Part shown: one piece after another, positions 30,295 to 40,345 of the stretch | Layout: each line of letters starts with the position of its first letter | How positions within the stretch are numbered: position 1 is the first letter of the stretch | Notes under the pieces: generated by a model | Seen by the model: only the letters and a program-made list of their open reading frames with translations | What the model was told of the DNA's origin: nothing | Database searches by the model: none | Translations under genes and position numbers: made by a program | Assembly: GCF_015223435.1 (NCBI RefSeq) | Contig: NZ_VHKO01000012.1 | Location: 1 to 64,000, forward strand | Reading direction: 5' to 3' | Source: Vibrio hibernica | GTDB taxonomy: Bacteria; Pseudomonadota; Gammaproteobacteria; Enterobacterales; Vibrionaceae | Length of the DNA stretch: 64,000 nt

Positions 30295-30971
30295 TTAATT
30301 CAGTATTTATTGCCGGCACGGATACCGATGTTGGTAAAACGATGGTATCTCAAGCATTATTACGTGCTTTTTCAGAACAGGGGCTTTCAACATCAGGTTA
30401 TAAGCCTGTCGCTTCTGGTTCTGAAATGACAGAGCAAGGTATGAGAAACTCAGATGCGTTGCACTTACAGTCAGCATCCACTGTTGGGTTAGAGTATGAC
30501 GTGGTAAATCCATACACCTTAGCTATACCAGCATCGCCGCATTTTGCTGCGCGAACAGAAGGGGTTGTGATTGAATTTGACACCCTATCATTGACGTTAA
30601 CTCAGCATAAATCAGCAGCCGATATTGTTGTTGTTGAAGGTGCTGGTGGTTGGCGAGTACCTGTATCTGAACACGAATATTTATCCACGTGGGTTCAACA
30701 AGAAAAATTACCCGTTATTCTAGTTGTGGGGGTAAAACTAGGTTGTTTGAACCATGCGATATTAACAGTTGAAGCGATTGAAAGTGATGGTTTAGAAGTC
30801 GTCGGGTGGGTTGCTAATCGAATTAATCCAGGCACAGAGCACTATGCAGAGAATATTCGTATGTTGGAATTAAAAATAAAAGCGCCAAAATTAGGGGAGA
30901 TTCCATATTTACCTAGCTCAAAACATAAAGATGCGAATAAATATTTAGATGTTTCTAGCTTGATAGAGTAA
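30291..30971 (+). CDS. bioD: Dethiobiotin synthetase
   Basis: A 226-residue ATP-dependent enzyme closing the ureido ring. The P-loop GTDTDVGKT (9-17), [21 protein letters not shown] and the late NRINPG are diagnostic. ATG 30291 overlaps the bioC TGA; the frame continues upstream inside bioC without similarity. Confidence 0.96.
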   Translation: MINSVFIAGTDTDVGKTMVSQALLRAFSEQGLSTSGYKPVASGSEMTEQGMRNSDALHLQSASTVGLEYDVVNPYTLAIPASPHFAARTEGVVIEFDTLSLTLTQHKSAADIVVVEGAGGWRVPVSEHEYLSTWVQQEKLPVILVVGVKLGCLNHAILTVEAIESDGLEVVGWVANRINPGTEHYAENIRMLELKIKAPKLGEIPYLPSSKHKDANKYLDVSSLIE

Positions 30972-31008
30972 TCAATTACATGCTTCAATAATATTCATCA
31001 CATAGACA

Positions 31009-31034
31009 AGCGCCGCTCTAAAAGAGCAGCGCTT
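31009..31034. terminator. bioD terminator
   Basis: AAGCGC-GCTCT pairs with AGAGC-GCGCTT around an AAA loop, with one C/A mismatch. It lies between bioD and a convergent small gene. The T-tail is interrupted (TTTGCTGTTATT). Confidence 0.7.
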
Positions 31035-31077
31035 TGCTGTTATTGGATTCGGATATTTAGAAGAGCTTAGTTAAGTG

Positions 31078-31230
31078 TTATTTTTTTAGAACGATACCAG
31101 GAATAATCACTTTAGATTCTTCTTCTTTTTTGTCTTTGATACCTAGATGCTCTTTGGCTTCTTCTTCCGAAAGCCCTAAGTGGCAAGATAATAAATCAAT
31201 CGCCATCTGGTAGTTTGCTTTCTCTTCCAT
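31078..31230 (-). CDS. Small conserved-looking acidic/lysine-rich protein (50 aa)
   Basis: ATG 31230 with AGGA nine bases upstream. The product starts MEEKANYQMAIDLLSCHLG, then LSEEEAKEHLGIKDKKEEE, and ends IIPGIVLKK. It has two short amphipathic helices, no signal peptide, and normal codon use. I believe small proteins of this kind are found in Vibrio but cannot name a family. It sits alone between convergent bioD and divergent htpX. Confidence 0.72.
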   Translation of the reverse strand: MEEKANYQMAIDLLSCHLGLSEEEAKEHLGIKDKKEEESKVIIPGIVLKK

Positions 31231-31480
31231 TGTTCTCGTTCCTATTTATTGATCTTATTTTCCTACAAAATAATCGCCTCAGAGTAAAAGGGCAATACGA
31301 CCAAAGTCTAAAGCCAAAATAATTATCATTGTTAATGTGGTGTTAAGCTGATGAATGATCAGGTATTTATAATTAAAGTAAACAAAGACATTAAATGTTT
31401 CAATTTAACACTTAACCTACATGTGAAAATCTACGATTATGTATAGCTATAAACGATAGCTTCTTATTACGGAGATAAAA

Positions 31481-32347
31481 ATGAAGCGAGTGATGTTATT
31501 TTTAGCAACCAACTTAGCGGTAGTGTTAGTTCTAAGTGTTGTTCTAAATATTGTATATGCCGTAACTGGAATGCAACCGGGTAGTTTGTCTGGCTTATTA
31601 GTCATGGCTGCAATATTTGGTTTTGGTGGTTCATTTATCTCTTTGCTAATGTCGAAAAAAATGGCATTGCGGTCAGTTGGCGGGCAAGTCATTGAACAGC
31701 CACGTAACGAAACTGAGCATTGGTTAATTCAAACGGTTAGTCGTCAGGCGCAACAGGTTGGGGTTGGAATGCCAACAGTGGCTATTTATGATTCACCTGA
31801 TATTAATGCGTTTGCGACAGGTGCTAAAAAAGATGACTCGTTAGTTGCGGTTTCAACCGGCTTGTTACACAACATGACCCGCGAAGAAGCAGAAGCAGTA
31901 TTAGCACATGAAATGAGCCACATTGCCAATGGTGATATGGTCACCATGACGCTTATGCAAGGTGTTGTGAATACGTTCGTTATTTTTTTATCCCGTATGA
32001 TTGCCAATATGCTGAGTTCTCGTAATAGCGAAGAAGGCGGCGGTTCTAATATGATGAGTTACTTTATCATTTCAATGGTATTGGAATTAGTGTTTGGTTT
32101 CTTAGCGAGTTTTATTACGATGTGGTACAGCCGCCACCGTGAATTTCATGCGGATGCAGGCGCAGCGCAATTAGTCGGAAAAGAGAAGATGATTGCGGCT
32201 TTAGAGCGTTTGAAGATGAGCCATGAACCGCAACTTGAAGGCTCGATGATGGCGTTCGGTATCAATGGTAAGCGTACGATGATGGAATTATTGATGAGTC
32301 ATCCTCCACTTGATAAACGTATCGATGCATTAAGAAATCAACAATAA
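31481..32347 (+). CDS. htpX: Membrane zinc metalloprotease HtpX
   Basis: A 288-residue M48 peptidase of membrane-protein quality control. Two N-terminal helices (about 5-25 and 33-55), the zinc motif HEMSH (143-147), two more helices (about 155-215), and the third zinc ligand in the segment [16 protein letters not shown]-like [11 protein letters not shown] ends it, as in E. coli HtpX. The 250 bases upstream are AT-rich. A heat-shock or CpxR site was not identified. Confidence 0.96.
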   Translation: MKRVMLFLATNLAVVLVLSVVLNIVYAVTGMQPGSLSGLLVMAAIFGFGGSFISLLMSKKMALRSVGGQVIEQPRNETEHWLIQTVSRQAQQVGVGMPTVAIYDSPDINAFATGAKKDDSLVAVSTGLLHNMTREEAEAVLAHEMSHIANGDMVTMTLMQGVVNTFVIFLSRMIANMLSSRNSEEGGGSNMMSYFIISMVLELVFGFLASFITMWYSRHREFHADAGAAQLVGKEKMIAALERLKMSHEPQLEGSMMAFGINGKRTMMELLMSHPPLDKRIDALRNQQ

Positions 32348-32387
32348 TCGATTACATACCAAATAGTATTTATGCTTAATCGATATG

Positions 32388-32428
32388 AAAAGGCTTAGCT
32401 CTTAGATAAAAATGAGACTAAGCCTTTT
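32388..32428. terminator. Terminator between htpX and ybaM
   Basis: AAAAGGCTTAG pairs perfectly with CTAAGCCTTTT across a 19-base loop, followed by more T. It lies between convergent genes. Confidence 0.85.
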
Positions 32429-32489
32429 TTGATATTTTGAAAAGTGACTAGATAGGGATCAGGATTATTGAACTTGTGGCTTTTCGGGA

Positions 32490-32693
32490 TTAATCGTTTA
32501 CGTTTAACCTGATTTTTCTCTCCAGATCTTTTTTAACTATTTCGATAGCTTGAAGTGCAACTTGTGAATCGATCTCATTATTTTCGAGTAAATAAATTAA
32601 ATCGACTGCCAGTTTTATCTCGGTCGATGCTGAATTCAAGGGGCTTTCGATGGGAGCATCTTGCTCAGTATTTGTATTCAATTCGTTAGACAT
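32490..32693 (-). CDS. ybaM: YbaM family protein (DUF2496)
   Basis: A 67-residue protein whose core IKLAVDLIYLLENNEID and ALQAIEIVKKDLERK matches E. coli YbaM. Function unknown. Two in-frame ATGs (32699 and 32693) overlap the end of priC; neither has a strong ribosome site, and I prefer 32693 on spacing. The priC-ybaM pairing is the enteric arrangement. Confidence 0.85.
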   Translation of the reverse strand: MSNELNTNTEQDAPIESPLNSASTEIKLAVDLIYLLENNEIDSQVALQAIEIVKKDLERKIRLNVND

Positions 32694-33252
32694 AATCATT
32701 ACTTGGGTTATGTTGTTCTCGGTAAGTTATTTGCCTTTCAATCTTTAATGTTGCGGCTTTACATCGATCTAAACGTTGTTCTGCAGCCATTAAATCTTGC
32801 TGTGCTTGCGTTTGATTATGTTGCCCGCACTGATTTAAAGCAGCCGTTTTTTGGCGAACCAAATCAGAAAGCCGAGTCTCCCATTCTTGATGTTGAGATA
32901 AGTCTTGATATAGCTCACTGATAGCTTTTCTATAATAGCTACTGTGTTTAATTTCAGTATTACGGATTTTTTGAGTGGCTAACTCCCGCTGTATCGCCGC
33001 TAGTTGAGATAATAACAGTTGAGTTAAATACTCGGCTCGTAATGCGGTTAACCGTTTTGCCGTTTTCTCTTTTAGTATCGTGTCATAAGTGGCAAGAGTT
33101 TCTGCTACGCAAGGAGCCAACAAGCGAGCACGACAACGAAATAAGTGTTCATCAAATAACGCCTGATGATGCTCACCTTTTTGTTTGTCTCGTTCTTTTG
33201 CTTGTATCGACAATTGTTCTAATTTTGCTGCAATGTCGCTGAATGTATTCAT
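32686..33252 (-). CDS. priC: Primosomal replication protein PriC
   Basis: A 188-residue helical protein assisting replication restart by loading DnaB at stalled forks. It is Gln/Leu/Arg-rich with heptad-like helices. The segment LFDEHLFRCRARLLAPCVAETLATY resembles the N-terminal PriC region, and ETRLSDLVRQK and AEQRLDRCKAA follow. ATG 33252 has AAGG five bases upstream; a GTG two codons earlier is in frame. It overlaps ybaM by 8 bases. Confidence 0.85.
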   Translation of the reverse strand: MNTFSDIAAKLEQLSIQAKERDKQKGEHHQALFDEHLFRCRARLLAPCVAETLATYDTILKEKTAKRLTALRAEYLTQLLLSQLAAIQRELATQKIRNTEIKHSSYYRKAISELYQDLSQHQEWETRLSDLVRQKTAALNQCGQHNQTQAQQDLMAAEQRLDRCKAATLKIERQITYREQHNPSNDYV

Positions 33253-33384
33253 AAACACCTTTTTGGCGACTTAAATTGTTAGAACCACACTTGGTCAGCA
33301 CGCTTAATCGCTATCACATAAATTCTAGAGATATTTCATCCTTGAAGTGATGAATTGCTGCGAGTTGACTTACTAGTCAATCAA

Positions 33385-35475
33385 TTAATACTCCACTTTG
33401 CGAGAAAATGGCGGTAATGAATCTAATAATGCTTTGCCATAACGCTTGGTAACAATGCGGCGATCAAGTAACACGACTCTACCAGAATCTTGCTCTTTAC
33501 GCAGCAGTCGCCCGACAGATTGGATCAGTTTTTTACTGGCTTCAGGAACGGATATTTGCAAAAACGGATTGCCGCCTTTATGGCTGATATATTCCGAATG
33601 CGCTTCTTCCACCGGAGAAGTAGGAACGCCAAATGGTATTTTTGTAATAATCAGATTTTCCAAAAGATTGCCGGGTAAATCTAACCCTTCTGAAAAACTG
33701 CCGGTGCCAAATAGCACGCTAGTTTGACCAAACTGGCAATAGGCGCTGTGTTTTTTTAGGATTTCACCTCGAGAAGCTTTGCCTTGGACCTGTAAATTCC
33801 ATTTATTTTTAATGGCTATTTTATTAAGAGCTTCAGTGACTTTATTCATTTGCCAATAAGATGAGAACAACACCAAGTTTGCTTTTTTTTCTTCAATATA
33901 CTGAGGGAGAAGTTCAATTAAGTATTCTGTGAAATCGGGGTGCTGAGGTTCTAATTTAAGTTTTGGGATCAATAATTCTGCATTATTGGCATAGTCGAAA
34001 GGAGATGCCAACGCTAGAAATTGAGTAGCATCTTCCGGCCTTAAACTGATCCCAGCTTGAATAGCAAAGTATTGAAATGAATTCAACGCGCGCATGGTGG
34101 CAGAAACTAAAACTCCACCATGACACCGGCTCCATAACTGCTGATCAAGTCTCCAACCAATTTCTAATGGTGAAACGTTAACGGTAAAATCGTTATCACG
34201 CTCAGAGCTTACTTCTAACCACCGTGCCAGTGGTGCACCTTTTTCATGGTTAGGTTCGGCCATTAAGCTCCACACTTTGGCTAAGTTTTCTAATCGCTGT
34301 AAAAAGAAACCAGCTTCAGCCAATGCAGGTTCCGCGAGTCGATTGGATAGTTCACCATCTTTTACTCTTTCTGTAATTAAATCGATTATTTTTGCCATGG
34401 CTTTATTGGCTTTTTGAGTTAACAGCTTCAAGCCCTTTGATTCTTCTTCGAGCCATTGCGGTAGCTCGCCATGCTCAAAACGGTAAATGTTATCTTTGAA
34501 TTGTTCCGCATTAAACTGTTGGCTTAATTGAGTCAGTGAGGGGATCAGTTGCTGAATAGCATCGGTTAATTCATTTTGAAAGCGGGCACTGCGTTTGAGA
34601 TCAGTCAGACCCACAAATTTAGATACCGCCTTATTGAGTGTTTCAAGCCAACTGGCGGCACCTTTTAAACTTGCGGCGGCAGAAGCATGTTCGCGTGCAA
34701 CCTGTGGCAGGTGATGTGCTTCATCAAAAATATAAATACTTTGTTCAGGTTCTGGCAAAATTACGCCGCCGCCTAAATCAATATCGGCCATTACTAAACT
34801 GTGATTGGCAATAATCACATCTACTTTATCTAAATTGGCACGCGATTTTTGGAAAGGACAATCGCGATGTGATGGCATGGAATTATTACAGCTGTGTTTA
34901 TCACTGGCGATGACTTTCCAAAGTTCATCAGGAACCGTCGCTGGCCAACTGTCTCTGTCGCCATCCCATTTATTATTGCTGATGGCTTTATATAAGGATT
35001 GCAGTAATTCGATGTCTTTCGTTTTAGGTTTAGATTCAAACATGCCTAGCTGCGCACCGCCGGATTCTGGTGCATTTTCACCACTCGCAAGTGCTAATTT
35101 TTCCAGGCAGCAATAACGTTGGCGGCCTTTGGCTAATAAAAAGCTAAAGGGCGTTTCTGTAAGGCGGCGATAAAGTGGTATGTCTTTATGAACTAGTTGT
35201 TCTTGCAGAGCGACAGTGGCAGTCGAAATAATGATTTTCTTTTGACTAAACTGCGCAAAAGGAACGGTCGCCATTAAATAAGCAAGGGACTTACCGATAC
35301 CCGTTCCGGCTTCGGCCACGATCATTCGATTGGAGTCGTGGTAATTACCCGATAAGGTTTTTGCTATTTCAGCGACTAGATAATTCTGCGCCCGACGAGG
35401 GATGAAACCATCAAGTTGGTGGGTCAGATTTTGATAGCTTTGTTTTATGGCTTTTTGGATGGTTGGCGACAGCAT
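33385..35475 (-). CDS. dinG: ATP-dependent DNA helicase DinG
   Basis: A 696-residue XPD-like 5'-3' helicase. Walker A lies in EAGTGIGKSLAYL, the DEAH box is FDEAHHLPQVA, and the iron-sulfur cluster cysteines fall in the region RQRYCCLEK to HSCNNSMPSHRDCPF. SERLL-type motif VI is QSVGRLLRKEQDSG. Length is close to E. coli DinG (716). No LexA-like CTGT-N8-ACAG site was seen just upstream, so SOS control is not supported here. Confidence 0.93.
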   Translation of the reverse strand: MLSPTIQKAIKQSYQNLTHQLDGFIPRRAQNYLVAEIAKTLSGNYHDSNRMIVAEAGTGIGKSLAYLMATVPFAQFSQKKIIISTATVALQEQLVHKDIPLYRRLTETPFSFLLAKGRQRYCCLEKLALASGENAPESGGAQLGMFESKPKTKDIELLQSLYKAISNNKWDGDRDSWPATVPDELWKVIASDKHSCNNSMPSHRDCPFQKSRANLDKVDVIIANHSLVMADIDLGGGVILPEPEQSIYIFDEAHHLPQVAREHASAAASLKGAASWLETLNKAVSKFVGLTDLKRSARFQNELTDAIQQLIPSLTQLSQQFNAEQFKDNIYRFEHGELPQWLEEESKGLKLLTQKANKAMAKIIDLITERVKDGELSNRLAEPALAEAGFFLQRLENLAKVWSLMAEPNHEKGAPLARWLEVSSERDNDFTVNVSPLEIGWRLDQQLWSRCHGGVLVSATMRALNSFQYFAIQAGISLRPEDATQFLALASPFDYANNAELLIPKLKLEPQHPDFTEYLIELLPQYIEEKKANLVLFSSYWQMNKVTEALNKIAIKNKWNLQVQGKASRGEILKKHSAYCQFGQTSVLFGTGSFSEGLDLPGNLLENLIITKIPFGVPTSPVEEAHSEYISHKGGNPFLQISVPEASKKLIQSVGRLLRKEQDSGRVVLLDRRIVTKRYGKALLDSLPPFSRKVEY

Positions 35476-36104
35476 AACTAACTCTCATAAAGGAACGCGG
35501 AGATAGTAGCATAAACAGCGGTAAGTCATATCAATAGTGTATTTTGTGAAGGTGAGCACAGTGAAGAGGAAGGTTTTTTTACGTTGTTCATTCATGCTTT
35601 AGTGATCATTAAATACGATGTTTTATTAGGTTGCGCATAAATTTAAGTAGAAGTCTTATCTTTATCTAATGAAAACAGGAGCTTTATCACAAAAATAGAT
35701 TGAACTTTACCAAGTGATTCAATTTTGAACATTGCTCACATGGTTTTATACAAACATATCGATAATCCATCACTTTTCAGTTCATTCAACTTGTTAGTTT
35801 GTATTTTATGTTTTTATATTCTGATTTTATGCTGTGTTTTTATGATCTGTGTTGACATTGAAGTGCTCTACACTTTGAATGTAATGGCTTGTAATTTTAC
35901 CTATATATTTGTTTTATAAGTGTTTTTATTAATTTTATGTTTGATTTATTTTTTTTTATAATATTTGACAGTTTCATGGAACTTTAGCAATCTTGTGGTG
36001 CGAATCAGATGTATCGCCTGTTGGTTGGATTGACCGATGAGCATAAAAAATAAATAAAGGAATCCCAAAGGGAATTTCACATTAATTAAAGGCAGTGGAT
36101 TATT
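35476..36104. other. Long AT-rich leader/promoter region of the porin gene
   Basis: A 629-base spacer between divergent dinG and the porin. I found no convincing gene; the 64-codon plus-strand ORF at 35725 has no ribosome site and biased hydrophobic composition. A TTGACA (35852-35857) with TTGAAT 17 bases on is one possible promoter, leaving a long 5' leader. Major porin genes are often regulated here by OmpR- or ToxR-type factors and sRNAs, but no site was recognised. Confidence 0.4.
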
Positions 36105-37166
36105 ATGAAAAAAACGCTTCTATCGTTAGCTATCGCAGCAACAGCAGTCGCTGGTTCTGTAAATGCAGCAGAAATTTACAATCAAGATGGTGGTTCAATT
36201 GATTTTTATGGTCAATTACGTACTGAAATGAAATTTTTAGATGCAGATGATTATTCTGCTGACCTTGATACTGGTTCTTCTCGTACTGGTGTAAATGCTG
36301 CATATAATGTAGCTGAAGGATTCGATGTAATCGCAAACCTTGAGCTTGGTGTAAATACTGATGATGATGTAAATGTCCGTAACCACCTTTTTGGTTTCGC
36401 TACTGATTACGGCACAGTCACTTTTGGTAAATCATTAATTTCATCTGATGATGTTGGTGGTACTGATTATTCTTACTTCTTCGGTGGTTCAGGTAACCTT
36501 TACGATACACTTAATGGTGCTTGGAACGACTCACGTATCAAATATCAGTTGGATTTAGGTAATTGGTGGGTGAATGCAACTTATGGCTTGAATGATGATT
36601 CGGGTACAAATACCGCAAATGGTGATTTGGCCGAAGCTTTTGTCGGGGCTAAATATGGTGATTTAGCTTTCCATTTTGGTGGAGGTAAAAACCGTGTACA
36701 TGCACTAGCAGTGAAGGTGCCTGGTTCTAACCCTGAACGAACAGTTAATATGGATGTTTCCAATACATATTATGAAGCAACTGCTATGTATGATATTTTG
36801 GAAAATTTACAAGTAAGTGGTACTTACTATGGTTCTGAGCTAAAAAATGAAGATGGCAGCGGTAAAATTGAGTCAAATGCTGCTTCTGTTGGTGCGTATT
36901 GGACATTCATGGAAAAAACCTCATTATATGCAGGGTATGAGTACACGAAAAGTAAGGCAAAAGATGTTAGCGATGAAAGCGTTGATCTTACTAATACATT
37001 CGTAGGTCTTGAATATAAATTCTCTAACTGGGCACGAGTATTTGCTGAAGCTGGTTTCCAAGATGGTGAAACTCTTGGTTTTACTGATGTAAATAATATT
37101 GGCACAGGTGCTTATTCTGCTGATAGTGAAACAAACTTTGGTCTTGGTGCACGTTTCTACTGGTAA
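36105..37166 (+). CDS. Outer-membrane general porin (OmpU/OmpC-like)
   Basis: A 353-residue trimeric porin. A 22-residue signal peptide (MKKTLLSLAIAATAVAG, cut after NAA or A-E) precedes a mature protein beginning EIYNQDGGSIDFYGQLR. Alternating beta-strands run to the end, where ARFYW replaces the usual terminal Phe with Trp. FGFATDYGTVTFGKS and DDVGGTDYSYFFGG form the constriction-loop region. It resembles Vibrio OmpU in length and start, but strand loops differ too freely for a firm symbol. Confidence 0.9.
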   Translation: MKKTLLSLAIAATAVAGSVNAAEIYNQDGGSIDFYGQLRTEMKFLDADDYSADLDTGSSRTGVNAAYNVAEGFDVIANLELGVNTDDDVNVRNHLFGFATDYGTVTFGKSLISSDDVGGTDYSYFFGGSGNLYDTLNGAWNDSRIKYQLDLGNWWVNATYGLNDDSGTNTANGDLAEAFVGAKYGDLAFHFGGGKNRVHALAVKVPGSNPERTVNMDVSNTYYEATAMYDILENLQVSGTYYGSELKNEDGSGKIESNAASVGAYWTFMEKTSLYAGYEYTKSKAKDVSDESVDLTNTFVGLEYKFSNWARVFAEAGFQDGETLGFTDVNNIGTGAYSADSETNFGLGARFYW

Positions 37167-37191
37167 TCCAATTACTTAATAACATTAAAAG

Positions 37192-37216
37192 CTCGGTATT
37201 GTACCGGGTTTTTTTT
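37192..37216 (+). terminator. Porin terminator
   Basis: CTCGGTA pairs with TACCGGG (one G-T wobble) around TTG, followed by eight T. Confidence 0.85.
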
Positions 37217-37360
37217 GACTTGAATTTGATGAGTAGAATCACGTTAGTTCCTTTCTTGTTAGAAAAAAGAGAAACAAATATTCTACGAGATTCGGTTTTC
37301 AGGTAATATTTATAGTTCTATCGTTATGGTATTTAATGTTAATAAAGAAAAGGAATAGTA

Positions 37361-37999
37361 ATGAAACGATTGGTTATTTCAGCTATAGGTTGCTTGGGGT
37401 TATTGGTTAGCCATGTGTCATTTGCAGAAGTGAAAATTGTTATTCCAGATAGTATTAACCTGTTAGTAGTGAATTCCTTAAAGCCTCATACGGAAGGAGG
37501 TGGTTTCTTTGGTGATAAAATCTTAGTGCTTCCTGATGGTGAAAATCAAATTGTTTTTAAATTTCAGCCTAGTGTGGACCAAAATGATACAGTGAGAAAG
37601 GCTTATAGTGATGTTGTAGTTGCTAAGTTTACTGCTACTGATAAAGAATTAACCTTTGAATTACCGACTTACCGAGATTTGAACCAAGCCCGCCAAGAGA
37701 TCAAAACCTTTGAATGGTCATTAGTGGATGCCGATAAACAGTCGATTAAGATCGCGCAAGATAAATTGGATGCAGGTGGCGTACAATTTGGCCGTAACTT
37801 CATTCAAGATATTACCGATTATAATCAGCGCGGTGGTATTGCTGCGATTTCCGTGGGCACAACTATGACACTTAAATCGTTACCAAAAACCGGTAGCGGA
37901 GCATCATCTGAAAATACCGCACAATTACAAATGTGGTATTTAAAAGCCTCACCAAGTGAGCGGAAAGAATTTCAAAAATGGTTAATTGACCAGAATTGA
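37361..37999 (+). CDS. Periplasmic DUF2057 protein (YccT/CsgI-like)
   Basis: A 212-residue exported protein. The signal peptide MKRLVISAIGCLGLLVSHVSFA is cleaved before EVK. The mature start VKIVIPDSINLLVVNSLKP and the LPDGENQIVFKF segment follow the DUF2057 pattern; in E. coli the member YccT (CsgI) affects curli assembly. Whether this one does is unknown. A terminator follows. Confidence 0.82.
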   Translation: MKRLVISAIGCLGLLVSHVSFAEVKIVIPDSINLLVVNSLKPHTEGGGFFGDKILVLPDGENQIVFKFQPSVDQNDTVRKAYSDVVVAKFTATDKELTFELPTYRDLNQARQEIKTFEWSLVDADKQSIKIAQDKLDAGGVQFGRNFIQDITDYNQRGGIAAISVGTTMTLKSLPKTGSGASSENTAQLQMWYLKASPSERKEFQKWLIDQN

Positions 38000-38030
38000 T
38001 TTTTATCGCGCATGGGCTCGATTTTGTATC

Positions 38031-38054
38031 AGGCGATCTTAGGATCGCTTTTTT
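38031..38054 (+). terminator. Terminator after the DUF2057 gene
   Basis: GCGATC, loop TTAG, GATCGC, then a run of six T with an intact short stem. Confidence 0.82.
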
Positions 38055-38169
38055 ATTGCAGTTAATTTAACTTGCAACCGTTTGCTATTTTTCGCTGTAT
38101 TGATGATATTGAAAACTCTCGCTACAATTTACAATCCTGTCCTCACATTACACAATATATAGACCGATT

Positions 38170-39474
38170 ATGAAATTCCCCGGCCAACGTAAATCCAAAC
38201 ATTATTTTCCTGTTCATGCCCGCGATCCTTTAGTGACTCAAGCGCAAGAAAGCAAAAGAATGACGTGTACGCATATTATTGGTATTGATCAAACTTTAGT
38301 CGATATTGAAGCGAAAGTAAGCGATGATCTTATTGAAAAATACCAACTGAGCAAAGGTCATTCATTAGTCTTAGATGATATTCGAGCCGAAGATTTATAT
38401 AATGAATTGAAAGAAATGGATTTAATTACTGATGAATTTGCCGGTGGGACAATTGGAAATACGCTGCATAATTATTCGGTACTCGCGGATGATAAATCAA
38501 CGTTATTGGGGGTAATGAGCAAGAATATTAAAATTGGTAGCTATGGTTATCGATATATTTGCAATACCTCAAGTCGTATGGATTTAAACTATTTACAAGG
38601 TGTGGATGGGGCGATTGGCCGTTGCTTTGCCTTGATCAGCGATAATGGTGAAAGAACTTTTGCGATTAGTGAAGGGAAAATGAACCAACTTTTGCCCTCT
38701 AGTATCCCAGAATCTATTTTTCCTGATGCATCTGCTTTGGTCTTAACTGCTTATCTTGTACGTTGTAAACCGGGCGATCCAATGCCAGCAGCCACAATGC
38801 AGGCGATTGAATACGCTAAAAAGCATCATGTACCCGTTGTTTTAACGTTAGGCACGAAATATGTGATTCAAGATGATCCTGAGTATTGGCGTGACTTTGT
38901 CCAGCAGCATGTGTCTGTTTTAGCCATGAATGAAGAAGAGGCGCAAGCATTAACAAACGAAAAAGATCCACTATTAGCATCCGATAAAGCATTAGATTGG
39001 GTTGATTTGGTTTTATGTACCGCGGGACCAGTTGGACTATATATGGCCGGTTATACTGAAGAAGATGCAAAGCGCGAAACCAGTCTGCCTTTACTGCCGG
39101 GTGCGATTGCGGAATTTAATCGTTATGAATTTAGCCGTCCAACACGTCACCTTGAATGTGAAAATCCGATCAAAGTGTATTCACATATTGCGCCTTATAT
39201 GGGTGGGCCAGAGAAGATTATGAACACCAATGGTGCAGGAGATGCCGCTTTATCGGCTATTTTGCATGATATGGCTGCTAATAAATATCATAGAGAAAAT
39301 ATTCCTAACTCAAGTAAGCATGAATATTCTTACCTAACGTATTCTTCATTTTCTCAAGTATGTAAATATGCGAATCGAGTAAGTTATGAGGTATTAACGC
39401 AACATTCCCCACGCTTGTCTCGAGGGTTACCTGAAAAAGAAGATAGTCTAGAAGAAGCGTATTGGGAGCGGTAA
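38170..39474 (+). CDS. gsk: Inosine-guanosine kinase
   Basis: A 434-residue PfkB-family kinase phosphorylating guanosine and inosine for purine salvage; E. coli Gsk has the same length. MKFPGQRKSKHYFPV begins it as in enterics. GGTIGNTLHNYSVLADD lies in the substrate site, and the catalytic Asp is in NTNGAGDAALSAIL. The gene is convergent with hns across a very strong terminator. Confidence 0.96.
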   Translation: MKFPGQRKSKHYFPVHARDPLVTQAQESKRMTCTHIIGIDQTLVDIEAKVSDDLIEKYQLSKGHSLVLDDIRAEDLYNELKEMDLITDEFAGGTIGNTLHNYSVLADDKSTLLGVMSKNIKIGSYGYRYICNTSSRMDLNYLQGVDGAIGRCFALISDNGERTFAISEGKMNQLLPSSIPESIFPDASALVLTAYLVRCKPGDPMPAATMQAIEYAKKHHVPVVLTLGTKYVIQDDPEYWRDFVQQHVSVLAMNEEEAQALTNEKDPLLASDKALDWVDLVLCTAGPVGLYMAGYTEEDAKRETSLPLLPGAIAEFNRYEFSRPTRHLECENPIKVYSHIAPYMGGPEKIMNTNGAGDAALSAILHDMAANKYHRENIPNSSKHEYSYLTYSSFSQVCKYANRVSYEVLTQHSPRLSRGLPEKEDSLEEAYWER

Positions 39475-39545
39475 TATCTACGGCTAATATTTATCAGGTG
39501 TCTATAAGTGCTTTATTTATAGGCATTAAATAAAAGAGTAAATAC

Positions 39546-39578
39546 AAAAAAGGATGGCTAAATTAGCCATCCTTTTTT
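39546..39578. terminator. Bidirectional gsk/hns terminator
   Basis: A perfect 15-bp stem AAAAAAGGATGGCTA/TAGCCATCCTTTTTT with a three-base loop. Confidence 0.96.
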
Positions 39579-39595
39579 GTTAATATATGACGTTT

Positions 39596-40012
39596 TTATT
39601 TGATTAAAAATGTATCAATTGATTTTCCAGCATCTAAGGCTTCTTGAATTTGAGAGGGTGTACGTCCTTGACCTGTCCAAGTTTTACGCACGCCATTTAG
39701 CATATATTCATATTTAGCCGGGCGAGGTTCACGTTTTTTGCGTGACTTAGTCTTTACTTCTGTTCCATTCATTGCAGCAATCAGATCTTCAAGGTTGATG
39801 CCATCTTTTGCAATCATGTCGGCATATTCAGCGAGTTTTGCATCACGTTGAGCTTGTTGTGCTAGTTCTTCTTCTTCAATTTCTTTTCTTTCTTCGTAAA
39901 CAGTTGAAAGTTTTTCAATTAGCTCTTCTAATTCTTGTAATGTGAATTCTTCACGAGTAAAAGCACGAAGACTGCGGATATTAAGAAGCGCCGATTTTTT
40001 GATTTCTGACAT
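39596..40012 (-). CDS. hns: Nucleoid protein H-NS
   Basis: A 138-residue nucleoid-structuring protein that silences AT-rich DNA. An N-terminal coiled-coil oligomerisation region (about 1-65, LEELIEKLSTVYEERKEIEEEEL) is joined by a basic linker to the DNA-binding domain (about 92-138). That domain carries YMLNGVRKTWTGQGRTPSQIQ, containing the AT-hook-like QGR. ATG 40012 follows AGGAA. The upstream region is itself very AT-rich. Confidence 0.96.
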   Translation of the reverse strand: MSEIKKSALLNIRSLRAFTREEFTLQELEELIEKLSTVYEERKEIEEEELAQQAQRDAKLAEYADMIAKDGINLEDLIAAMNGTEVKTKSRKKREPRPAKYEYMLNGVRKTWTGQGRTPSQIQEALDAGKSIDTFLIK

Positions 40013-40345
40013 GAGATTTCCTATATGAACTGTATTTAATTTAATAACGTGAATTCGTCAAACACTATTAATATATACATAGTAGCGCTGTTTATTTTAT
40101 AAGTGAAATAGTATTTTAATCAATTAGTATTAAATATTGTGATAACTAAATTTAGACTTAGTTCAATAATATTTCAAATTATTTTATATATTGTTTTAAA
40201 TCAATGTTTAGGAAGTCATTGATGAAATCGTAATTTTAGTCATTTATCTTGCCATTTTAATTTTGATCATTACAATACATCGGATCTTTCCTTATCGAAC
40301 CATTATATACCCTAGTTTTACGGGGTTTATTGGGTCGATATAGTG
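40013..40345. other. AT-rich hns upstream region
   Basis: A 333-base spacer, exceptionally rich in A and T, between divergent hns and the lysine riboswitch leader. It should hold both promoters. No gene or clear operator seen. Such sequence is a likely H-NS binding region, which would fit hns autorepression (inference). Confidence 0.4.

Noticed and set aside
35725-35919. 64-codon hydrophobic plus-strand ORF upstream of the porin
   Set aside because: No ribosome site, and the composition is what AT-rich non-coding DNA gives; the region is better explained as a porin leader/promoter.
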